Assembly (NCBI GenBank): GCA_903828025.1
Contig: CAIKKO010000519.1
Coordinates: 1 to 8,143, forward strand
Reading direction: 5' to 3'
DNA: 8,143 bases
From: an uncultured Sphingomonadales bacterium
Lineage (GTDB): Bacteria > Pseudomonadota > Alphaproteobacteria > Sphingomonadales > Sphingomonadaceae
Shown: positions 1 to 6,645 of the stretch, piece by piece
How positions within the stretch are numbered: the stretch's first letter is position 1
How the letters are laid out: each line of letters opens with the position of its first letter
Made by a program: the position numbers and the translations under genes
The notes under the pieces: generated by a model
What the model saw: only the letters and a program-made list of their open reading frames with translations
Told to the model about the DNA's origin: nothing
Databases searched by the model: none

Positions 1-159
1 CCCGGCCAGCGCCATCCAGGTGACCGCCAGCATCAGAGCGAGCCCCAGCGCGGCAGTCAACTCGAGCAGGAGAAACACGTTGGCCCGGCGCATGGCGACA
101 AGCAGGCGCCGGTACCACCGGGGTGACCGCCGTATGCCCTGTTTGCCGGTTTGCGCCAT
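1..159 (-). CDS. ntrY: NtrY nitrogen-regulation sensor histidine kinase, N-terminal fragment (runs off the left edge)
   Basis: Only the first 53 codons are present; the gene continues beyond base 1. The visible part has a short basic head (residues 1-25, rich in Arg and Lys) followed by a hydrophobic stretch (about residues 28-52) that reads as the first membrane-spanning helix. NtrY-family kinases have an N-terminal membrane region before HAMP, PAS and kinase domains, and they pair with the response regulator NtrX. The identification rests on this membrane start plus position: it follows ntrC in the same direction, as in the classical nifR3-ntrB-ntrC-ntrY-ntrX cluster of alphaproteobacteria. 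No catalytic motif is inside the window. The ATG at 159 is preferred because it leaves a charged cytoplasmic head before the helix; an in-frame Met at codon 23 is possible. There is no Shine-Dalgarno sequence before either start. Confidence 0.75.
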   Translation of the reverse strand, partial: MAQTGKQGIRRSPRWYRRLLVAMRRANVFLLLELTAALGLALMLAVTWMALAG

Positions 160-168
160 CGTTGCTGA

Positions 169-197
169 TATACAACACCGCTGTTGCACTAATGCAA
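169..197 (-). promoter_or_regulatory. Candidate promoter for ntrY
   Basis: Read on the minus strand, TTGCAT (197-192) is followed after 17 bases by TGTATA (174-169). The first is a fair -35 match; the second is a poor -10 match. The -10-like element ends only 9 bases before the ntrY ATG, so transcription would begin at or very near the start codon and give a leaderless or nearly leaderless message. That agrees with the absence of a Shine-Dalgarno sequence. Inference by eye only. Confidence 0.25.
184..197. promoter_or_regulatory. Palindrome in the ntrY leader, possible operator
   Basis: TTGCA-CTAA-TGCAA is a perfect 5-bp inverted repeat with a 4-base centre. It covers the candidate -35 box of ntrY, a position where a bound protein would affect transcription. 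The half-site TGCA recalls the ends of NtrC sites, but known NtrC sites (TGCAC-N7-GTGCA) have wider spacing, so this is not a proper match. The binding protein, if any, is unknown. Confidence 0.25.
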
Positions 198-208
198 GTG
201 GATTCAGC

Positions 209-228
209 GCGCATCGCCGCAAATGCGC
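209..228. repeat. Short inverted repeat between ntrC and ntrY
   Basis: GCGCAT and ATGCGC (209-214 and 223-228) form a perfect 6-bp stem around an 8-base loop, 18 bases past the ntrC stop codon. No T-run follows on the minus strand, so it is not a standard intrinsic terminator. It could slow decay of the upstream message or partly uncouple ntrBC from ntrY. It may also be chance in GC-rich DNA. Confidence 0.25.
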
Positions 229-246
229 CCGGACAAGCGCGGCCGA

Positions 247-1682
<1,436 letters not shown>

Positions 1683-1686
<4 letters not shown>

Positions 1687-2828
1687 GGCTTTACCGGTCC
1701 GGCGACGGGCAAATGGATGCGGAAATGGGTCCAGCCCTTCGTTTCGTCGCGATCATGCGTCACGCGCCCGTTCATTTCGCGCACCAGCTTCTGGACGAGG
1801 GCCAAACCGAGCCCCTGCCCGTTTTTCTTGCCGGTCACGAAGGGATCGAAAATGTGATCGCGCAGCGCCGGATCAATACCGGGGCCATTGTCGCTGACCC
1901 GCAGTTCGATAGGCAGGCGCAGCGGCTTGCCGCCGGGGCCTGCGTTGAGCTGGATGCCGCTGGCAAAGCGCGAACGCACCGCGATACGGGGCTCGGGCTG
2001 GGTCTCACACGCCTCGCGTGCGTTGGTCAGCAGATTGAGCAGGACTTGCACGAGCGCGTCGGGGCTGGCCATGACCGGCGGCAGCGAGGGATCGAATTCC
2101 TCTTCGACGATGAACGCGCCAGATTGGCTTCCCGCGACCGCGGTTTGCGCACGGCCTGCCGCGACCACCGCCTGCGCGCGGCGCACGGCCTCGTGCAGAT
2201 TGCAGGCGGTCGCGGGTTCCTGTCCCCGGCGCGAAAGCGATTGCATCTGATCGACCAGCTTGGCGATCCGGTCGACCTCTCCGGTGATGAGTTCGGTCAG
2301 AGCGCGGTCTGAATCGCCGAGCTTGCGGCCCAGCAATTGCGCCGCACCGCGTATGCCCGCGAGCGGGTTCTTGATCTCGTGTGCCAGAACTTCAGGCGCA
2401 CGCAGCGGCGTGCCCTCCCCCGCGCCCGCGCCGCTACCGTCGCCCGAGAACGCTTCGACGCCGGTGGCCTCGTGGAGCGCAAGGATCTGCCAGCCCGGGC
2501 TGTGGGTCACGGGTGCTGTCATGACGTCGATCCGGCGCATGGGCGCACCCAGGATCCGCACACCGGAATCCCGCGCGAACAACTGTGCCTCCCCCTCAGA
2601 GAGGCGGCGCAGAATGAGCGGCTCGTCGAACGCGAAGATATCCTCGACCGGCTTTCCCAGCAGCCGCCGCGCGCCCTGCCCGGTAAGTTGCTCTGCGGCA
2701 GGATTGGCGGAGGCTATAGTCAGATCGGGGGCGAGCATGATCACCGCCATCGGCAGGCTGGCAATCACGCGCTTGGGATCAGGACGCCCACCTTCACCCG
2801 GTTTGCGCCAGTCGGCCGGTCCGCTCAT
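1683..2828 (-). CDS. ntrB: NtrB, nitrogen-regulation sensor histidine kinase/phosphatase
   Basis: 381 residues from the chosen ATG at 2828. A PAS-like sensor region lies at about 20-100 (visible core near LTIASANPAAEQLTG). The dimerisation/phosphoacceptor domain has the H-box VLAHEIKNPLAG with His150. The ATPase domain has the N-box NLLTNAREA (about 265-273), the G1 box DNGPGID (313-319), the F segment IFDPFVTGK, and the G2 box GQGLGLAL (337-344). No membrane segment is visible, as expected for this soluble kinase. NtrB phosphorylates or dephosphorylates NtrC, usually under control of a PII protein. A longer reading from 2894 would overlap the end of dusB by 56 bases; the ATG at 2828, 10 bases after the dusB stop, fits the family better because the extra 22 residues look like shadow coding. 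A Gly/Ala-rich stretch (about 128-140) joins the PAS region to the H-box. Confidence 0.94.
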
Positions 2829-2838
2829 CAGTGCCCGC

Positions 2839-3876
2839 TCATGCGGCGGCGCGGCTCTCGGGAGCAGCGAGCGCGCGGCCGTAGAACTCGGCAAGCGCGG
2901 CCAGGACTGCTTTGGGATCGTCGATGAAGTTCACGCGGTTGCGGAACTCGGCCGAGCCCGGCAGGCCCTTGGTGTACCAACCAAGGTGCTTGCGCGCCAT
3001 ATTGACACCCGTCATCGTGCCATAATGCTCAAGCATTGCGTGGTAATGCTCTACAATCAAAGCATATTGCTGGGCGAGCGCCGGATCGGACCGGGATTCG
3101 CCGGTTTCCAACCAATGCATCACCTGCCCAAGCAGCCAGGGCCGGCCATAGGCCCCGCGCCCGATCATTAGGCCGTCCGCGCCGCTCTGTTCGATGGCGG
3201 CGGCTGCGTCCTCGATCCCGCAGATATCGCCGTTGACGATAACGGGGATGGACACGGCCTCCTTCACGCGGCGCACGAAGCGCCAATCAGCGGTGCCCTT
3301 GTACATCTGGTTGCGCGTACGGCCGTGGACCGTGATCATCTTCGCGCCAAGGTCTTCGGCGATCCGCGCGAGTTCGGGCGCGTTCAGGCTGTCGTGGCAC
3401 CAGCCCATGCGCATCTTGACCGTGACCGGCACTTTAACCGCGCGCACAGTGGCTTCGATCATGGCGGTGGCGAGCGGAATGTCGCGCATCAGCGCCGAGC
3501 CGCATTCGCCGCTGACGATCTTGCGCACCGGGCAGCCCATGTTGATATCGATGATCGCCGCGCCCTTGGCTTCGGAAATCCGCGCCGCTTCGGCCATCTG
3601 CGCAGGCTCGTTGCCCATGAGCTGCATCGAGACGGGCTCTTCGGTCGGGTGCCAGGCGGCCTTCTGGATCGACTGGCGCGTCTCGCGGATCGCGGCGGGT
3701 GAGGCGATCATCTCGGTCACATTGAGCCCCGAACCGAAGCGCCGCACCATCGTGCGGAAGGGCTGATCCGTGACGCCTGTCATCGGTGCAAGCACGACCG
3801 GGCTGTCGATGCACACACCGCCCACCATGATCGGGGCCAGCTTGGGGGGCACGGGAAGGTGAGTCACGCGGAGCAT
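2839..3876 (-). CDS. dusB: tRNA-dihydrouridine synthase DusB (NifR3)
   Basis: 345 residues, normal for DusB. The enzyme uses FMN and NADPH to reduce a uridine in the tRNA D-loop (position 17 in the E. coli enzyme). Visible family landmarks are APMTGVTDQPFR (30-41) at the FMN-binding start of the TIM barrel, EMIASPA near 55-61, INMGCP with catalytic Cys115, VHGRTR at 183-188, NGDI at 215-218, and the FMN-phosphate segment IGRGAYGRPW at 238-247. A helical C-terminal domain follows, including ARKHLGWY (294-301). The start at 3876 gives the usual short leader before the barrel; an AGGCAG Shine-Dalgarno-like sequence sits just upstream. It heads the nitrogen-regulation operon, which is why the gene was first named nifR3. 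That link is one of shared transcription; no role of the enzyme in nitrogen sensing can be read from the sequence. Confidence 0.96.
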   Translation of the reverse strand: MLRVTHLPVPPKLAPIMVGGVCIDSPVVLAPMTGVTDQPFRTMVRRFGSGLNVTEMIASPAAIRETRQSIQKAAWHPTEEPVSMQLMGNEPAQMAEAARISEAKGAAIIDINMGCPVRKIVSGECGSALMRDIPLATAMIEATVRAVKVPVTVKMRMGWCHDSLNAPELARIAEDLGAKMITVHGRTRNQMYKGTADWRFVRRVKEAVSIPVIVNGDICGIEDAAAAIEQSGADGLMIGRGAYGRPWLLGQVMHWLETGESRSDPALAQQYALIVEHYHAMLEHYGTMTGVNMARKHLGWYTKGLPGSAEFRNRVNFIDDPKAVLAALAEFYGRALAAPESRAAA

Positions 3877-3879
3877 ATC

Positions 3880-3896
3880 TGCCTAAAAATGAGGCA
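3880..3896. repeat. Inverted repeat in the dusB leader
   Basis: TGCCT and AGGCA (3880-3884 and 3892-3896) form a perfect 5-bp stem with a 7-base loop, 3 bases before the dusB ATG. In the dusB transcript the 3' arm is the AGGCA that also serves as the likely Shine-Dalgarno sequence, so folding could hide the ribosome site. The same block lies in the 71-base divergent dusB/ispDF spacer and could equally be a DNA operator. The stem is short and could be chance. Confidence 0.22.
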
Positions 3897-3934
3897 TGCG
3901 CTTAGTCGATTGCGCGGCGAGCGGCAAGTTCTGT

Positions 3935-3940
3935 AAGGGA
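3935..3940 (+). promoter_or_regulatory. Ribosome binding site of ispDF
   Basis: AAGGGA lies 7 bases before the ATG at 3948. It decides the start of ispDF and argues against an upstream ATG at 3897 in another frame, whose product is not IspD-like over its first 115 or so residues. Confidence 0.6.
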
Positions 3941-3947
3941 AGCGGGC

Positions 3948-4244
3948 ATGAGTATCCCTGTCCTCTCTCTTTTGCCCGGAACTGCCGCCGTCGTGGTCGC
4001 AGCGGGCCAAGGTTTGCGCGCGGGCGGAACAGTGCCCAAGCAGTTCGCGCTGTGGCGCGGGAAACCGTTGCTGCGCCACTCGGTCGAGGCGTTGACCAGC
4101 GCTGGTGTCGCGCCGATTGTCGTAGTGATCCCGGCGGCGTGGGAAGCGACGGCGGTGGAGGTTCTGGCCGGCCTGCCGGGCCTCCGCTTCGTGCCTGGCG
4201 GTCGCACACGGCAGGACTCCGTGCGCGCCGGGCTGGAGGCCTGA
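3948..4244 (+). CDS. ispD: IspD N-terminal fragment, as read literally before the premature stop
   Basis: Taken literally, translation from 3948 gives 98 residues ending GLEA-stop. The fragment has the CTP-binding loop region (AAVVVAAG, Arg24, Lys31) and the GGRTRQDSV strand. It lacks the HDAARP segment and the C-terminal half, so alone it could not be an active cytidylyltransferase. It is listed only because a literal annotation would show it; see the full-length ispDF entry for the preferred reading. Confidence 0.5.
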   Translation: MSIPVLSLLPGTAAVVVAAGQGLRAGGTVPKQFALWRGKPLLRHSVEALTSAGVAPIVVVIPAAWEATAVEVLAGLPGLRFVPGGRTRQDSVRAGLEA

Positions 4245-5113
4245 GCGAATCCAGCCCCGCGCATGTGCTGGTCCACGATGCGGCAAGGCCTGACTTGCCA
4301 GCAGCAGTGATCGCCGCGCTGGTTGCGGCGCTGGAGCAGGCCCCGGGGGCCATCCCTGCCCTGCCCGTGGTAGACAGCGTTGTGCGCGGCGATGCTGGCC
4401 TGCGCCGCGCGGCCGTGGAACGCGACGGCCTCTACCGCGTGCAGACACCGCAGGCCTTCCGCTTTGCTGATATTCTCGCCGCCCACCGCGCATGGCACGG
4501 CGCCCCTGATGCGGGCGATGATGCTGCCGTGGCCGAGGCTGCCGGGCTGGCCATCGCGCTCGTTGCCGGTGACGAACGCCTGCGCAAAGTGACCTTTGCT
4601 GCCGATCTTGAGGACCAGACCATGATAACGCCCCAATTCCGCACCGGCATGGGCTACGATGTCCACCGCTTGGCCGAGGGCGAGGAACTGTGGCTCTGCG
4701 GGGTGAAGATCGCGCACACGAAAGGCCTTTCGGGCCACAGTGACGCCGATGTCGCGATCCATGCGCTGGTCGATGCGCTGCTCGGCGCAGTGGCGGCGGG
4801 CGATATCGGCGATCACTTCCCGCCCTCCGATCCGCAGTGGAAGGGCGCGGCGAGCGACCGGTTTCTGGGCCATGCCGCCAAGCTTGTCGCGCAATCGGGC
4901 TACGCTATCGCCAATGTTGACGTCACGATCATCTGCGAGGCCCCGCGCATCGGCCAGCACAAAACGGCCATGCGCGCGCGGCTCGCGGCGATTCTCGCGA
5001 TTGACATCGGGCAAGTGAGCGTGAAGGCCACGACCACGGAGCGGCTTGGTTTTACCGGTCGCGGCGAAGGAATCGCCGCGCAAGCGGTGGCCACCGTCCA
5101 TGCTATTGCCTGA
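3948..5113 (+). CDS. ispDF: IspDF bifunctional MEP-pathway enzyme, reading frame broken at about 4241
   Basis: This is a fusion of IspD (MEP cytidylyltransferase) and IspF (MECDP synthase), a form common in alphaproteobacteria. Two consecutive cytosolic functions on the path to isopentenyl diphosphate sit on one chain. The IspD half begins at 3948 with the nucleotide-binding segment AAVVVAAG, Arg24 and PKQF (Lys31), then GGRTRQDSVRAGLEA, where a TGA (4242-4244) stops this frame after 98 codons. The rest of IspD continues without a gap in the -1 frame from 4241: VLVHDAARP, the YRVQTPQAF segment, and GDERLRKVT. Restoring one C in the CC at 4240-4241 would read GLEA-LSESS and give a protein of 388 residues (about 225 IspD plus 163 IspF), a normal length. 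The gene should be essential in a bacterium without the mevalonate route, so a base-calling or assembly error is more likely than a dead gene; a true mutation or recoding cannot be excluded. Confidence 0.88.
4236..4244 (+). other. ispD: Frameshift point within ispD (one base missing)
   Basis: In the first frame the bases read GAG GCC TGA. Conserved IspD sequence ends in this frame at GLEA and resumes at codon CTG (4241-4243) in the -1 frame. An added C after 4241 joins the two parts with no residue lost or gained. The site has no X-XXY-YYZ slippery heptamer, so programmed -1 slippage is unlikely. Confidence 0.85.
4610..4614 (+). promoter_or_regulatory. Internal ribosome-binding-like site before the IspF half
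   Basis: GAGGA lies 7 bases before an ATG at 4622 that starts exactly at the IspD-IspF boundary. It could allow IspF to be made separately, which would matter if the upstream frameshift is real. It may also simply be coding sequence (Leu-Glu-Asp). Confidence 0.35.
4622..5113 (+). CDS. ispF: IspF domain, 2-C-methyl-D-erythritol 2,4-cyclodiphosphate synthase (C-terminal half of IspDF)
   Basis: Read from the ATG at 4622 this is 163 residues, near the roughly 160 of stand-alone IspF. The enzyme cyclises CDP-methylerythritol 2-phosphate with release of CMP and works as a trimer with active sites between subunits. The metal ligands are visible as Asp13 and His15 in MGYDVHR and His47 in HSDADVAIH. 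The phosphate-binding segment DIGDHFPPSDP (61-71) and the C-terminal TTTERLGFTGRGEGIAAQA (137-155), with the conserved Glu140, are also intact. It is probably the C-terminal half of a fused IspDF and not a separate gene, but because the IspD frame is broken upstream, this is the part that can be read without correction. Confidence 0.85.
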   Translation: MITPQFRTGMGYDVHRLAEGEELWLCGVKIAHTKGLSGHSDADVAIHALVDALLGAVAAGDIGDHFPPSDPQWKGAASDRFLGHAAKLVAQSGYAIANVDVTIICEAPRIGQHKTAMRARLAAILAIDIGQVSVKATTTERLGFTGRGEGIAAQAVATVHAIA

Positions 5114-5139
5114 ACCGCTTGTGCCCGCTCGAACCCGTC

Positions 5140-5145
5140 AAGGAG
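5140..5145 (+). promoter_or_regulatory. Ribosome binding site of the exported hypothetical gene
   Basis: AAGGAG lies 8 bases before the ATG at 5154. It is one of the strongest Shine-Dalgarno matches in the window. It fixes the start at 5154 over the in-frame ATG at 5046, which lies inside ispF and has no such signal. Confidence 0.7.
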
Positions 5146-5153
5146 CCCCAGCC

Positions 5154-5711
5154 ATGCCCGCCATTCGTTCGCTTGTAGCCTGCGCTGCGCTTGCGGCGCT
5201 GATGTTCGGCGAGGTTGCCGCCGCCCAGAACGCTGATTGCCTGAGCGAGCGGGAGGTGACCAATCTCGTGAGCTATGCGCTCCCCGTTGTGATGGACAGT
5301 GCGATCAAGACCTGCCGTCCGCAGCTTGCAACGGACGGCTACTTCGCCACGCAGGGCGCGTCGCTGGTGCAGCGCTATGCCGCGCGCAAGAGCACGGCCT
5401 GGCCCGATGCCAAGGCCGCGCTGCTCAAGCTGGGGGGTAAGGACGACAAGATGAAGGACATGGTCGCGAACCTGTCGGACGAGGCGCTCCAGCCCTTTGC
5501 CGACGGACTGGTCGCGCAGCTGATCGCCAAGGGCATCAAGCCGGGCCAGTGCAAGTCGATCGAGCGCGCAACCCGCCTGCTTTCGCCCTTGCCGCCGGAA
5601 AACACGGCGGAACTTCTGACGTTCGTGATCGTTCTGGCCGAAAAGCCCAAAGTGCGCGGCGCCGTGGGCGCCCCGCGCAAGGCCGACTTGCCGATTTGCC
5701 CGGCGGCCTGA
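5154..5711 (+). CDS. Exported small protein of unknown function with four mature cysteines
   Basis: I do not recognise this 185-residue protein. It starts with a clear Sec-type signal peptide: an Arg at 5, a hydrophobic core at about 7-19 and small residues (VAAAQ, 21-25) suited to signal peptidase I. The Cys at 10 is inside the core and is not followed by a lipobox-like cleavage pattern, so a lipoprotein is unlikely. The mature part is mostly helical in character, with Cys29, Cys54, Cys133 and Cys182; four cysteines could make two disulfides in the periplasm. There are no membrane helices after the signal and no catalytic motif I can name. It lies 40 bases after ispDF and 4 bases before pncC, probably in the same transcript. 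Its neighbours' roles are cytosolic, so position gives no strong hint of function. Confidence 0.82.
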   Translation: MPAIRSLVACAALAALMFGEVAAAQNADCLSEREVTNLVSYALPVVMDSAIKTCRPQLATDGYFATQGASLVQRYAARKSTAWPDAKAALLKLGGKDDKMKDMVANLSDEALQPFADGLVAQLIAKGIKPGQCKSIERATRLLSPLPPENTAELLTFVIVLAEKPKVRGAVGAPRKADLPICPAA

Positions 5712-5715
5712 CGAG

Positions 5716-6219
5716 ATGGACACGCTGCTCCCGCCCGATTTGATCGCGCTTGCCGCGCGCGTGATTGCCGAAAACAAGGCCGCTGGCCGCAAGGTTGCGC
5801 TGGCCGAGAGCTGCACCGGCGGGCTCGTGAGCGCGGCGCTGACCGAGATCGCAGGGTCTTCAGCGGTCGTCGAGCGCGGCTTCGTCACCTATTCGAACGA
5901 GGCCAAGCACGAAATGCTCGGCGTTTCGACCGATCTGATCGACACATTCGGTGCGGTTTCGGTGGCCGTGGCCTGGTCGATGGCGCAAGGCGCGCTGCGC
6001 CATTCGCGTGCTGACGTGGCGGTGGCGATCACCGGTGTGGCGGGGCCGGATGGCGGATCGGAGCAGAAACCGGTCGGCACCGTGGTCTTCGCCAAGGCCG
6101 AGCGGGGCGAGGATCCCGAAGCGGTCAATGCCGAGCTGAAGGTGTTCGAGACCGCAAAAACTCGCGCGGAAGTGCGGCTTCAGGCGGCGCTGGTCGCGCT
6201 GGAACTGCTGCTGCCGTAG
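5716..6219 (+). CDS. pncC: CinA C-terminal-domain protein, likely nicotinamide-nucleotide amidohydrolase PncC
   Basis: 167 residues, matching the stand-alone CinA C-terminal domain; the N-terminal CinA domain (MoeA-like) is absent. Enzymes of this type remove the amide of nicotinamide mononucleotide to give nicotinate mononucleotide, recycling pyridine nucleotides in the cytosol. Landmarks are AESCTGG (30-36) with the conserved Ser32, FVTYSNEAK (56-64), the GAVS turn (79-82), and AITGVAGPDGG (104-114), all unbroken. The name cinA reflects competence-linked homologues in other bacteria; nothing here suggests competence. The ATG is 4 bases after the preceding stop, with only a weak GACGAG before it, so translational coupling is likely. 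The last 40 bases overlap the end of the opposite-strand coq10-like gene. Family assignment is firm; the exact activity is inferred from characterised relatives. Confidence 0.93.
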   Translation: MDTLLPPDLIALAARVIAENKAAGRKVALAESCTGGLVSAALTEIAGSSAVVERGFVTYSNEAKHEMLGVSTDLIDTFGAVSVAVAWSMAQGALRHSRADVAVAITGVAGPDGGSEQKPVGTVVFAKAERGEDPEAVNAELKVFETAKTRAEVRLQAALVALELLLP

Positions 6220-6641
6220 AGCTTTTCGGCGCGGGTTTCGAACGCGGCAACCATCTTGCGGAACGCGCGGTCGAGATATTGGCCCGCGAGCCGCTCGAAA
6301 ATCGCGTTGCGGAAGGTGAAGTCGACACAGAAGTCGATCACGCAGCCGCCACCTTCGGCTTCGGCAAAATCCCAGGTGTTCGACAGCTGCTTGAGCGGCC
6401 CGTCGAGGTATTCCACTGCGATCCGGCGCGGGCGGTCCTTCTTGACGCGGGAGGTGAACTTTTCGCGCAAAGCGAGGAAGCCCACCATCATGTCCGCCAC
6501 CATTTCGGTCTCGCTGTCGGACTTGATGCGGGTGGCGACGACCCAGGGCAGGAACTCCGGGTAGCGCTTCACATCGGCGACAAGGTCGTACATCTGCTCG
6601 GCCGACCAGACCATGCGTCGCTGCTGGTTGATGACAGGCAT
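6180..6641 (-). CDS. coq10: COQ10/RatA-type START-domain ubiquinone-binding protein
   Basis: 153 residues from the ATG at 6641. The sequence follows the COQ10 family along its length: SAEQMYDLVADVKRYPEFLPW (13-33), a beta-sheet core with REKFTSRV (59-66), the VEYLDGPLKQL loop (77-87), FCVDFTF (104-110), and a long C-terminal helix ending FETRAEKLYG (134-143). These proteins fold into a hydrophobic pocket; eukaryotic Coq10 binds ubiquinone and supports respiration. Many automated annotations call them RatA toxins after one E. coli study, but no partner antitoxin gene is next to it here. The ORF could be extended to 6716, but that would run into lipA; ATG 6641 lies 4 bases after the lipA stop, with AAGAG upstream. 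The tail after LYG is an extra Ser-rich stretch (144-153) that runs antisense into pncC. Confidence 0.92.
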   Translation of the reverse strand: MPVINQQRRMVWSAEQMYDLVADVKRYPEFLPWVVATRIKSDSETEMVADMMVGFLALREKFTSRVKKDRPRRIAVEYLDGPLKQLSNTWDFAEAEGGGCVIDFCVDFTFRNAIFERLAGQYLDRAFRKMVAAFETRAEKLYGSSSSSATSAA

Positions 6642-6645
6642 GCGC

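Noticed and set aside
184..197. A true NtrC enhancer site before ntrY
   Set aside because: Known sites follow TGCAC-N7-GTGCA; here the TGCA halves are only 4 bases apart. It is kept only as an unassigned palindrome.
3896..4240. Reading ispDF as one uninterrupted plus-strand frame from 3896
   Set aside because: Upstream of 4241 this frame is Arg/Gly/Ser-rich and lacks every IspD N-terminal motif. Those motifs are in the frame starting at 3948, which also has a good ribosome site.
4230..4244. Programmed -1 ribosomal frameshift in ispD
   Set aside because: There is no X-XXY-YYZ slippery heptamer before the TGA. A missing base is the simpler account, though recoding is not strictly excluded.
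3902..5101. A 399-codon minus-strand open frame opposite ispDF
   Set aside because: Its composition is that of a shadow frame and no family motif is visible; the plus strand encodes clear IspD and IspF motifs.
6210..6260. A bidirectional terminator between pncC and the coq10-like gene
   Set aside because: The genes overlap and I see no GC stem followed by a T-run on either strand.
6180..6641. A RatA-type toxin-antitoxin module
   Set aside because: The protein is COQ10-like, no RatB-like or other small partner gene is next to it, and it sits behind lipA in a housekeeping setting.
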